Shown piece after piece: positions 52,907-60,697 of a stretch of DNA of 64,000 nt (within the stretch, counting starts at the first letter, position 1; every line of letters begins with the position of its first letter). A program made the translations under genes and the position numbers. The notes below the pieces were generated by a model. The model did no database searches. It had not been told where the DNA came from and saw only the letters and a list, made by a program, of their open reading frames with translations. The DNA comes from Casp-alpha2 sp036337015 (lineage in GTDB: Bacteria; Pseudomonadota; Alphaproteobacteria; Rhodospirillales; Casp-alpha2), in NCBI GenBank assembly GCA_036337015.1, contig JAYZEZ010000005.1, forward strand, positions 124,001 to 188,000, in the 5' to 3' direction.

Positions 52907-53176
52907 ATGGATCGTCTCAGTTTAATTTTCTGCACCTTATCCTTGATTGTAACGTTTGGTTTTATTTCGATCATCTATCCAATGGCATCTATTTCAACTG
53001 AAAAACTGAAAAATTGGAAAGAACCCGCCCAAGCAGAAGAACTTCCGGATATCAATCTCGGTGATTTTGGAAATGTCAGCGTGGGGGAATTGATTGATTA
53101 TTACATTGAGAACCCACCTGCCCATAGTTTTGAAGATAATACACTCACACGTGAAATACGCTTCAAGGGCTGCTAA
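52907..53176 (+). CDS. Small single-TM protein with SVGEL module
   Basis: 89 residues. An N-terminal TM (LIFCTLSLIVTFGFISIIYP) is followed by a polar, probably periplasmic part containing INLGDFGNVSVGELIDYYI and ending in a terminal Cys (RFKGC). The SVGEL segment recalls ITVGDL in the 69-residue protein, suggesting related ends. No known family recognised. It precedes the exported rhodanese-like gene by 14 bp in the same unit. Perhaps a membrane partner of the transporter or of the rhodanese. Confidence 0.6.
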   Translation: MDRLSLIFCTLSLIVTFGFISIIYPMASISTEKLKNWKEPAQAEELPDINLGDFGNVSVGELIDYYIENPPAHSFEDNTLTREIRFKGC

Positions 53177-53190
53177 TAGGTAATTTTCCT

Positions 53191-54045
53191 ATGAAAACTT
53201 TAATATTCATCACAGTTATTTTTATATTTTTCTGTAAACCTTATAGCACTAAAGCAGATGTAAATTTATTACGTTACGTAAATGAGATCGAAAATGTGAA
53301 TGATCAAACAGTAATTTTAGATACACGCCCAATAATTAAATGTGAAAAACAAACTTTGCCTGGTGCACGGTGTTTGCCTGCAAATGACTTCATAGGACCA
53401 CACGGACGTTTAGTTGGGTTTTCTAATATAGCGTGGGTGCTCGGTAGCGCTGGACTAACCGGAAATGAATCAGTTTTAATCATTGGCCGAGATCCTATAA
53501 AACGTGATTTTGTTGCTGGGCTTCTTCATATTATGGGACAAGCTCAAGTGTCCATTTTTATAAAAAGTTTAAACTCAGTAAATGGGCTTAAGGAACCTGG
53601 TTTAGAAAGAGATTCTTTTCGTACTGCTATTTGGCAAGCTCCAATTCGAGATGATGCTATAATTTTTAAACACGAGCTTCGTGATATCTTAGCTAGCATA
53701 CCTAATCAAATTTTACTGGACGGGCGTCCAGAAAAATCTTATTGGGGAAAAACGGTTAGTGCTAGCCGAGGCGGTCATCTTCCAGGCGCAGATCATATGC
53801 CGGCTAGGCGTCTGCGAGCAGACATTATCCGCGGTCACGCGCTCGGCCCCGCAACAAAAAATGCTATCGTCTACGCACATCATGCAATAGATGGTATTGC
53901 ATTCATGACGTTAGTGATAGCTGGAACTGAAACGCCTGTAAGAGTTTATCCAGGAGGCTGGGCTGAATGGGCTAATGATGGATCATTACCTGTTGATGCG
54001 GAAAGTTTTCCTTTGCAAAACACTATGCTTAAGAAAGGCAATTGA
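53191..54045 (+). CDS. Exported two-domain rhodanese-like protein without catalytic cysteine
   Basis: 284 residues with a signal peptide ending near STKA. Two rhodanese-fold halves are visible: VILDTRPIIKCEK at about 41-53 and ILLDGRPEKSYWG at 174-186, the latter ending with VYPGGWAEWANDGSLPVD. In the second half the catalytic loop reads YAHHAIDG: the expected Cys is Ala229. Cys51 and Cys61 occur in the first half but not at the active-site position. So it is probably a binding protein for polysulfide or a partner of the active rhodanese encoded at 54954. Located in the periplasm by prediction. Confidence 0.75.
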   Translation: MKTLIFITVIFIFFCKPYSTKADVNLLRYVNEIENVNDQTVILDTRPIIKCEKQTLPGARCLPANDFIGPHGRLVGFSNIAWVLGSAGLTGNESVLIIGRDPIKRDFVAGLLHIMGQAQVSIFIKSLNSVNGLKEPGLERDSFRTAIWQAPIRDDAIIFKHELRDILASIPNQILLDGRPEKSYWGKTVSASRGGHLPGADHMPARRLRADIIRGHALGPATKNAIVYAHHAIDGIAFMTLVIAGTETPVRVYPGGWAEWANDGSLPVDAESFPLQNTMLKKGN

Positions 54046-54047
54046 TC

Positions 54048-54341
54048 ATGGATGTTATGTTACATGTAACATCCAGAGATAGTGGAAAGATCGCAATGCC
54101 AATAATGCGGGCACTAAAAAGATCTAATGCAAATTGGGGATGTTTTCTGACAAACGATGGCGTCGAATTATTAGATAACAAAGATTTTATTGTCGCCTTA
54201 TCAGGATCTACCCAATCAATGGCATGTGAATACTCATGGGAAAAATCAGGGAGATCTTTGGAAGATTGTCCAATTGCAAGGGGGAGCCAAACGTTTAATA
54301 GCACAATGATGGGCAGTGCCTCACGTCTTATTAGTCTTTAA
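54048..54341 (+). CDS. DsrE-like small protein (tentative)
   Basis: 97 residues from ATG 54048, two bases after the rhodanese-like stop. The sequence DVMLHVTSRDSGKIAMPIMR then NWGCFLTNDGVELL has the alternating strand-helix order of DsrE/TusC-like proteins, and Cys is present in GCFLTNDG, SMACEYS and LEDCPIA. DsrE relatives carry persulfide sulfur. The family assignment is by eye and not certain. It is followed by two further small genes that could be the other members of a TusBCD-like set. Confidence 0.5.
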   Translation: MDVMLHVTSRDSGKIAMPIMRALKRSNANWGCFLTNDGVELLDNKDFIVALSGSTQSMACEYSWEKSGRSLEDCPIARGSQTFNSTMMGSASRLISL

Positions 54342-54353
54342 AGGAAAGCAAAA

Positions 54354-54632
54354 TTGAAACAAAAAAACATACTAGTTTTAGCAAGGCGGGACCACAGTGA
54401 AAGTATGCGTGTTGCAGCGGGGTTAACTATCTCTGGACATAAAGTTCGTTTAGTTTTTATGACCGGTCCAATTAAAGAAACAGAAGAAAATTTAAACAAT
54501 ATGGAATTACTTGAATTGTCCGATATTGTTCCCGAAACAACAATTGAAGAAATGTCAAAAGATTTAACACTATTAAAAGAAGAGGCTTTATCTAAAGCTA
54601 TTACATCAAGCGATTTCACTGTGAATTTATAG
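54354..54632 (+). CDS. DsrE/TusD-like small protein (tentative)
   Basis: 92 residues from a TTG start preceded by AAAGGAAAG. The N-terminal strand-helix-strand (NILVLARRDHSESMRVAAGL, then VRLVFMTG) is typical of the DsrE fold, as in TusD, but there is no cysteine in the protein, so it cannot itself carry a persulfide. It may be a structural subunit. It sits between the 97-residue and 63-residue proteins of the same unit. Assignment tentative. Confidence 0.5.
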   Translation: MKQKNILVLARRDHSESMRVAAGLTISGHKVRLVFMTGPIKETEENLNNMELLELSDIVPETTIEEMSKDLTLLKEEALSKAITSSDFTVNL

Positions 54633-54643
54633 GAAAAATAACG

Positions 54644-54835
54644 ATGAGAATTTTACAAATCGAAAGCGGTTTATTCCCGGATGAAGAAACTATCCATAAA
54701 GCGATTGAAAGACTGAATGAAGGGGAGCATGACCTTTCCCAAATTGATATTAGTGCATTAAAGGTTGAAGATAACACTGCTTGGGATTTGGTCGTGAAAG
54801 AAATCTTGATGGCTGATTTAGTCGTCACAGTTTAA
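54644..54835 (+). CDS. Small acidic protein, last gene of the main sulfur unit (TusB/DsrH-like?)
   Basis: 63 residues, soluble, acidic, no cysteine. It starts MRILQIESGLFPDEETIHKA and ends ILMADLVVTV. Size and place after two DsrE-like genes recall DsrH/TusB, which is also small, but the sequence similarity is not convincing. It closes the first unit; the second copy of the repeated element begins 17 bp after its stop. Confidence 0.45.
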   Translation: MRILQIESGLFPDEETIHKAIERLNEGEHDLSQIDISALKVEDNTAWDLVVKEILMADLVVTV

Positions 54836-54852
54836 ATACAATAAAAACTGTA

Positions 54853-54931
54853 ATTGTTAGCAATAAATACCACCCTTCAAAAATACGGTCAAATATAGTT
54901 ACGATTAAATAATTTCTTTGACGTTTCGTAA
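54853..54931. repeat. Downstream copy of the duplicated regulatory-type element
   Basis: 79 bp matching 50984-51070. The first 38 bases are the same; differences are C/A, T/C and a few others in the second half, with eight bases missing and TTGACG in place of TTGACA. It is placed just upstream of the exported rhodanese gene (ATG 54954, SD GGAGGAAG). Having the same block before two functionally related units argues for common control rather than a random repeat. Confidence 0.8.
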
Positions 54932-54953
54932 TAAAAACAAGGAGGAAGTAACT

Positions 54954-55901
54954 ATGAAGAAAATGATTACTATGATGTTTGCCCTCGGAATCATTGTTGC
55001 TTCGGGGGGAGCGCAAGCAGTGACACCCTTAGTTGATGTTGATTGGGTTAAATCAAAAATTGGTAAATCGGGGATTGTTTTTCTAGACGTAGGGGGAAAG
55101 TTAGGCGGAAAAAGCAAGGCAAACTATCTTCGAGGACACATACCGGGAGCAGTATACACCAACTATCTAAAGGATGGATGGCGATTTAAGGATAAAAATA
55201 ATACCGTTGGACAATTATCACCAACACCAAAATTAGAAAAACTTATTGGTGGCCTTGGTATAGGAAATAATGATCATGTGATACTTATACCAGTTGGAGG
55301 AAAGGCTCTAGATGTTGGCACAGCTGCAAGGATTTATTGGACTTTCAAAGTGCTTGGTCATGACAAAGTATCAATCCTTAATGGTGGAATGAAAGCATAT
55401 ACCAAAAATGTAGATAAAAAGACTAAGAAACCTATTAACCCAATTGAAACTGGTTCTGTAAAACCTAAAATGAAGAACTTTAAGGCCAATTTGCGGAGGG
55501 ATATGGTGATTTCCAAAACAGACGTTAAAAAGGCCATGAAAAAAGGTGATTTGTTAATTGACCATCGACCAAACAATCAATTTCTTGGTGTTAATAAACA
55601 TGGCAAATCCAAGCGGCATGGAACTATACCTGGAGCAATTAATTTACCAGAAAATTGGCTAACCAAGAATGGTGGTGGCACATTCCGCAGCTCTGGAGAA
55701 TTAAAAAACTTATATTCTGTGGCAAAGGTACCAACTACAGGAGCACAAATAAGTTTTTGTAATTCTGGACACTGGGCATCACTTGGTTGGTTTGTATCAT
55801 CTGAAATTATTGGCAATAAAGATGTCAAAATGTATGACGGTTCTATGATCGAATGGTCTGCGGATAAATCTCTTCCAATCCAATCAATCTTAAAGCGTTA
55901 A
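54954..55901 (+). CDS. Exported rhodanese (thiosulfate/3-mercaptopyruvate sulfurtransferase type)
   Basis: 315 residues. ATG 54954 is set by GGAGGAAG and gives a signal peptide ending GGAQA. It contains two rhodanese domains; the first (IVFLDVGGKL, GHIPGAVY) is inactive-looking, while the second has the catalytic Cys269 in FCNSGHWASLGWFV and the end MYDGSMIEWSADKSLPI. The unusual CNSGHWAS loop is compatible with thiosulfate or polysulfide as donor. It should act in the periplasm. A c-type cytochrome gene follows 44 bp later. Confidence 0.85.
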   Translation: MKKMITMMFALGIIVASGGAQAVTPLVDVDWVKSKIGKSGIVFLDVGGKLGGKSKANYLRGHIPGAVYTNYLKDGWRFKDKNNTVGQLSPTPKLEKLIGGLGIGNNDHVILIPVGGKALDVGTAARIYWTFKVLGHDKVSILNGGMKAYTKNVDKKTKKPINPIETGSVKPKMKNFKANLRRDMVISKTDVKKAMKKGDLLIDHRPNNQFLGVNKHGKSKRHGTIPGAINLPENWLTKNGGGTFRSSGELKNLYSVAKVPTTGAQISFCNSGHWASLGWFVSSEIIGNKDVKMYDGSMIEWSADKSLPIQSILKR

Positions 55902-55945
55902 AAAAAAATAGGAATACTAACCGCATGAATAACTATAGATAGTTT

Positions 55946-56632
55946 GTGCAAATTATATTCCAAAAAAATCTAATAAATATTGTGGCCATTACAATGTATT
56001 TTCTTGTAATGGCCACATCCTTGTTACTTTTATTTCAAACATCAACAAACGCAGAAAGTGGGGATTTACGGCGACTTGGTGCAGAAATTATTGTTATAAA
56101 TGCTGATTTTGAAAACTTACTTAACTCAGAGTTGTCCGCTAAACATAAAAAAGGCTTGAAAGAAAGAATTAAAGGAGGGCTAGCCATCTTACCACTATTA
56201 ATACGTAAATCTTGGAACGGCTCACAACCAATAACTTCTTATAGTTCAAAGTTTATGAAAAAGATACAAACCGCATTGGATGCTGGTGAATATAAACTAG
56301 TAACCACAACACTTAGAAAGTTATTAAATAAGTTTCCCTTTAACACATCGGGGATCTTACCACCTGATTACAGACCACTAGCCTTAAAACGTTCAAAATC
56401 AATACATGAATCTTTTTGTGCAGGCTGTCACGATGAGCCAGATTTAAGTGTATCTAGACCCGCATGGAACCTTTTTAAATTATCGAAAAGAACGACGTTA
56501 GATAAATTAGCTGCCCGAATGATTGTTGGCATTCGTGGAGATAGCTTAACTGGTTTAGATAATCCTTTACGAGATTATGAGATATCAGCTTTGATTGCTT
56601 TTTATAGTAAAGCACCAATTTCTACGGAATAA
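55946..56632 (+). CDS. c-type cytochrome (monoheme)
   Basis: 228 residues from GTG 55946; ATG 55994 is an alternative. An N-terminal hydrophobic segment (MYFLVMATSLLLLF) exports or anchors it. A helical part of about 100 residues precedes the heme domain with CAGCH (Cys158, Cys161, His162) and a likely axial Met in ARMIVGI; the end YEISALIAFY is typical of class I cytochromes. It follows the active rhodanese after 44 bp, so it may take electrons from a sulfur oxidation. The N-terminal part is not recognised. Confidence 0.78.
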   Translation: MQIIFQKNLINIVAITMYFLVMATSLLLLFQTSTNAESGDLRRLGAEIIVINADFENLLNSELSAKHKKGLKERIKGGLAILPLLIRKSWNGSQPITSYSSKFMKKIQTALDAGEYKLVTTTLRKLLNKFPFNTSGILPPDYRPLALKRSKSIHESFCAGCHDEPDLSVSRPAWNLFKLSKRTTLDKLAARMIVGIRGDSLTGLDNPLRDYEISALIAFYSKAPISTE

Positions 56633-56825
56633 CCTAATGCCTTATGTCAATAGAGCTATATTTTAGATTGGAAATATTTCTTAAGAAGAGAAGATAGTTA
56701 GTCACGGACTAAAGGAAGTTCAAACAACTCTAATAAAATATATAATCTAATGTTCAAAATTTATAAATTTTTTTATAATATAAATACAGTTTCCATATAT
56801 AAGAACATTTAAAATAGGGTTGAAA

Positions 56826-57419
56826 ATGCAACGACTAAAAATACAAATAATTATTGCCTTTAGTTTTATGGCTCTCACATCCTGCACCGTTTTTGGAGAT
56901 GTTAATGTAAAAGAAGCTCCATTTAAGGTTACCTCATCAGATGGGGTCTTCGAAACACGACAATATAAGGGACTGGTTTTAGTAAGCACCAAAATGCCCA
57001 ATGGTATGGATAGTGCGACTGGTCCATTTAGAAAGCTTTTTGATTATATATCTGGAGAAAACAATAAAACAAAAAAAATTGCAATGACTGCCCCGGTGTT
57101 TTTAAACCAAGTTAAACAGACCACTAAAACTATGTCTTTTATCCTTCCTGAAGAGTTTTCTTTATCAACAGCTCCACAACCATTAGATCCGGAAATTAAA
57201 GTTACTGAGCTAATTGATTTTTCAGTAGCTGTTATTAAATTTAGTGGTTTTCTGAACCAAAATTCAATTTCATCTAATGAGAGTTTATTGCAAAATTGGA
57301 TTGAAAAAAATGGATTAAAAGTAAATGGCAATGCAAAAGCTGCTGGCTATAACCCTCCTTTTACTCTTCCATTTATGCGAAGAAATGAAATTCTTCTTCC
57401 AATTGAGATGCCTGGATGA
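56826..57419 (+). CDS. SOUL-family heme-binding lipoprotein
   Basis: 197 residues from ATG 56826 (an AGGG lies upstream; a TTG two codons earlier is possible). Lipobox LTSC follows a hydrophobic signal. The SOUL fold is clear: FETRQYKGLVLVST, PFRKLFDYISGENN, the signature KIAMTAPVFL and the end NPPFTLPFMRRNEILLPIE. SOUL proteins bind heme or other tetrapyrroles, and bacterial ones have no settled role. It stands alone downstream of the cytochrome gene. Confidence 0.9.
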   Translation: MQRLKIQIIIAFSFMALTSCTVFGDVNVKEAPFKVTSSDGVFETRQYKGLVLVSTKMPNGMDSATGPFRKLFDYISGENNKTKKIAMTAPVFLNQVKQTTKTMSFILPEEFSLSTAPQPLDPEIKVTELIDFSVAVIKFSGFLNQNSISSNESLLQNWIEKNGLKVNGNAKAAGYNPPFTLPFMRRNEILLPIEMPG

Positions 57420-57466
57420 TTAGTCAATTAATCTTAAAATAAAATCGATTAACAACCATAATCTTT

Positions 57467-58366
57467 TTAAAGACCCTTAAGAACTTCAAGTTTCTTAAGT
57501 TCATAGTCTTTTTGGGTAATTAGCTCCTCATCTAATAACTTTTTAAGCTCAATTAACCTCTTTTGCAAAGGTGATATTGTTGACTTTGGTTTAATAATTG
57601 GCTTTCGATTTACAGTAGCCTTCACGGGAGTTGAAACTGATTTTGGTTGAATTTCTAATTTTTGTTTTGGAGAAACCTTAATGGGAGTTTTGACTGATTT
57701 TGATTTAATAGTTAGCTTCTGATTTGGAACAACTTTAGTAGGTGCTAAAAGTGATTTTGATTTGATAATTGATTTTTGTTTATTTCCAGATCCAGCTGGG
57801 AGTACAGGATTAACTTTTCCTAACCTCTTGGCAACTGCTCTTACAATCTTAAATAACCCTGTATTTTTATTATTTTTTTTATAGGTATTTAGATCAAAAA
57901 TACCAAATAATTTTCCGGGAGCATTACTCTCTGCTCTAGCTGAAATGTCAAATTTGTATTCAGTATTTGGTTTTGCATTCAGTGAAACGCCATAATTTCC
58001 AGGCATCGCTTTATTGTCAACTGCAATATTTAAAGGCCCTTTGTTTACATCTTTGAAAAAGATGTCACCAGGTGACAATGCACCAATTTCCTTGCCATTA
58101 AATGAAACCCTAGCAGAAAAACCTGAATAAAGACTATCTGTGGCTGATTTATTAGCTGGGGCTCGCTTTAAAATTATTCTTGCCTGGTCCTTAGGTATCT
58201 GTGTTTTTGGAACATTTTGCACGGATTCCCTCATGCCAGAACAACCAGTCGCAAGTAGTGCCACAATGACTAAAAAAGAAATTGTTAGAAAAAAATATTT
58301 TTTCTCCAAATTAAAAGGATCAATCCTAATAATCTTTTTTTGTAAGGCAATTTTTGCGATCAACAT
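57467..58366 (-). CDS. DUF2846-like lipoprotein with repeat linker and C-terminal SHOCT-like helix
   Basis: 299 residues. A hydrophobic segment with lipobox LLATGC is preceded by about 25 residues of basic N terminus. A beta-rich domain (about 60-150; ARVSFNGKEIGALSPGDIFF, NTEYKFDISA) resembles DUF2846. Then comes a Lys/Pro/Ser-rich linker of about 70 residues with a roughly 20-residue imperfect repeat (KSKSLLAPTKVVPNQKL and relatives, four times). The end LQKRLIELKKLLDEELITQK is SHOCT-like. The linker could span the cell wall. Function unknown. Confidence 0.62.
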   Translation of the reverse strand: MLIAKIALQKKIIRIDPFNLEKKYFFLTISFLVIVALLATGCSGMRESVQNVPKTQIPKDQARIILKRAPANKSATDSLYSGFSARVSFNGKEIGALSPGDIFFKDVNKGPLNIAVDNKAMPGNYGVSLNAKPNTEYKFDISARAESNAPGKLFGIFDLNTYKKNNKNTGLFKIVRAVAKRLGKVNPVLPAGSGNKQKSIIKSKSLLAPTKVVPNQKLTIKSKSVKTPIKVSPKQKLEIQPKSVSTPVKATVNRKPIIKPKSTISPLQKRLIELKKLLDEELITQKDYELKKLEVLKGL

Positions 58367-58378
58367 CTTCTAGTTCCT

Positions 58379-58858
58379 TCAAATAATGATCAATTTATGA
58401 CATATATTGATTGGTTCCTGCTACGAGCTTACCTTGAATACAAATTATCATACAGCTTACTTTTAATTAAGATAGTTAATGTACATAAACATCAATAGAT
58501 CATCAACTCAGCTCTGCTATCTTAGATAAAAAATTGTATAAAATTATAAAGAAATTACTTCTTAAATCTTTTTGTCCTTTAATAATAAAAATTATGAAAT
58601 ATGCGGAAATTAATAACAATTTCTACTAAAAGAAAATTCTTCAAACCAAAAAATAAATTTAGAGGAAAAAATGATTAAAATCTTCATTGGTATCGTTATA
58701 GGTCTATATTTTGGAATTCAATATGCTACAGAAATACAGGCTATCTTTAATTTAGTATTAAATTTAGTACCAACTTAAAATGACTTTAATAAACTACATC
58801 ACTCAATTGAAATTTTTTATCTCTTAAAATTTCCATCAAAGGTTAAATAATAATCTTC
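58379..58858. other. Intergenic region with a microprotein gene
   Basis: 480 bp, strongly AT-rich, between the SHOCT-type lipoprotein and the ABC-F gene. The only content I can support is the 35-codon gene at 58671-58778. No repeats, tRNA or clear promoter are seen. Confidence 0.5.
58671..58778 (+). CDS. 35-residue single-TM microprotein
   Basis: ATG 58671 follows AGAGGAAAAA. The product MIKIFIGIVIGLYFGIQYAT continues with EIQAIFNLVLNLVPT: one transmembrane helix with a short tail, too short for routine annotation. The SD and clean hydrophobic pattern make it credible, but it is an isolated gene and may be a chance frame. Possibly an inner-membrane stress or regulatory peptide. Confidence 0.45.
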   Translation: MIKIFIGIVIGLYFGIQYATEIQAIFNLVLNLVPT

Positions 58859-60661
58859 ATGGCACCACCTCTATTATCACTAAGGAATGTATCCCTTTCA
58901 TTCAGTCAAACACCTCTGTTAACGAAAGTTGACCTTTCAATATTTACAAAAGATAGGATATGTCTTGTCGGGCGCAATGGTGCAGGTAAATCTTGTTTGC
59001 TAAAAGTAATTGCAGGTCTCATTGAAATAGATAATGGAGAACGTTTTATACAACCTGGAACTAAAATTTCTTATTTGACACAAGAACCCAGTTTTTTTGG
59101 CTACAAAACAGTTAAAGACTTTATATATGAAGATACAAAGAACCATGATTTAGGCAACCAATATAAATCAAAAATTTTTATGGACGCATTGGAAATATCC
59201 GAAAACTTAAATCTATCAACACTATCAGGTGGAGAAGCACGGCGAATCGCTTTGGCACGAGTCTTATCGACTGAGCCAGATATTCTTCTACTTGACGAAC
59301 CAACGAACCACCTAGATATAAAAACAATTGAATGGTTAGAGGAAGAATTAAAAAATCACTTAGGCGCAGTAGTGATAATTAGCCACGACCGAAAATTCTT
59401 AAACAACCTAACCCACAAAACATTCTGGTTAGACCGATGTAATGTAAAATATTTAAAACATGGGTTTGAACAATTTGAAACTTGGGCTGATGAAATTCTT
59501 TTAAAGGAAGAAGTTGAATCTAAAAAGTTAAAGAAATTGATCGCAAAGGAAGATATGTGGTCTAGGCAAGGCATTTCAGCACGGCGAAAACGTAATCAGG
59601 GGCGATTACGGAAGTTGATTGAATTGCGAGCAAATCATTACGGAAAAATCTTAAGCCCCGAGAAGGCTAAGATTTCCCTAACTTCTGGGGAAATTTCAGG
59701 GAAATTGGTAGTCGATATTGATAAGGCTACAAAATGTTTTGGTAAAAAAATTATTTTTAAAGACTTTTCCACTCGAATTTTACGCGGTGATAAAATCGGC
59801 ATAATAGGACCAAATGGAGCTGGCAAAACAACTCTAGCGAAGGTGCTAATGGGCAAAACTTCAATTGATGGCGGAAAAATAAAATTGGGAACTAACCTTA
59901 CGCCAGTTTTTCTAAAGCAAGATCGAAGCCAATTAGATCCAGAAATAAATATATCTGACTTTCTTTGTAGCCAAGGTGGCGAACAAGTTTTTGTAGACGG
60001 GATTAGCCGTCATGTTATTTCCTATTTAAAAGATTTTTCGTTTACACCTAATCAAGCAAAAAGTCCCATCAAAAGCCTTTCAGGTGGTGAGAAAAACCGG
60101 CTTTTGTTAGCTAAAATTCTAGCAACTCCCTCAAATCTAATGGTTCTCGACGAACCCACAAACGATCTTGACCTCGAAACACTGGAAATCCTGCAAGAAG
60201 TGCTTTCAGACTATAATGGAACCCTAGTGCTAGTAAGCCACGATAGAGATTTTATCGATCGAATCGTTACATCAACAATTGTTCTAGAAGGTGATGGGAG
60301 TGCTGAGGAATTTCCAGGTGGATACAGTGATTATATGATGCAAAAGAGGAAAAAAATAAAAGTTAATAATACAAGTAAAAAAGCAAAGAAAAAAAAATCA
60401 AATACTCTCAAAGTTAAACGGACTAAACTTAGTTATAAAGATGAAAAAAATTTAAAAGAACTTCCCTTAAAAATAGAAAATATCGATAAGAAAATTTTTA
60501 AACTTACCAAAAAGATGGAAGCCACAAAGGATTATGCAGATAATCAATACGAATTGAAAGAGTTAGCTAATTCAGCATCAGAACTTATCAATAAGAAAAA
60601 AGAATTAGAAGAAACCTGGCTATCGCTTGAACTGGAGAAAGAAAAGCTCTCCAAACTTTAG
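58859..60661 (+). CDS. ABC-F family ATPase, Uup-like
   Basis: 600 residues, two ABC domains without TM segments. Walker A sites GRNGAGKSCLLKV and GPNGAGKTTLAKV, signatures LSGGEARRIALARVL and LSGGEKNRLLLAKIL, and Walker B LLLDEPTNHLD and MVLDEPTNDLD are intact. A C-terminal coiled coil (about 530-600) is typical of Uup, which binds DNA or ribosomes. ABC-F proteins act on the ribosome; Uup-type function is less clear. Single gene between two minus-strand neighbours. Confidence 0.93.
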   Translation: MAPPLLSLRNVSLSFSQTPLLTKVDLSIFTKDRICLVGRNGAGKSCLLKVIAGLIEIDNGERFIQPGTKISYLTQEPSFFGYKTVKDFIYEDTKNHDLGNQYKSKIFMDALEISENLNLSTLSGGEARRIALARVLSTEPDILLLDEPTNHLDIKTIEWLEEELKNHLGAVVIISHDRKFLNNLTHKTFWLDRCNVKYLKHGFEQFETWADEILLKEEVESKKLKKLIAKEDMWSRQGISARRKRNQGRLRKLIELRANHYGKILSPEKAKISLTSGEISGKLVVDIDKATKCFGKKIIFKDFSTRILRGDKIGIIGPNGAGKTTLAKVLMGKTSIDGGKIKLGTNLTPVFLKQDRSQLDPEINISDFLCSQGGEQVFVDGISRHVISYLKDFSFTPNQAKSPIKSLSGGEKNRLLLAKILATPSNLMVLDEPTNDLDLETLEILQEVLSDYNGTLVLVSHDRDFIDRIVTSTIVLEGDGSAEEFPGGYSDYMMQKRKKIKVNNTSKKAKKKKSNTLKVKRTKLSYKDEKNLKELPLKIENIDKKIFKLTKKMEATKDYADNQYELKELANSASELINKKKELEETWLSLELEKEKLSKL

Positions 60662-60697
60662 TAAAATTGTTTTTAAAACTAAAACTGCGATGATTTT

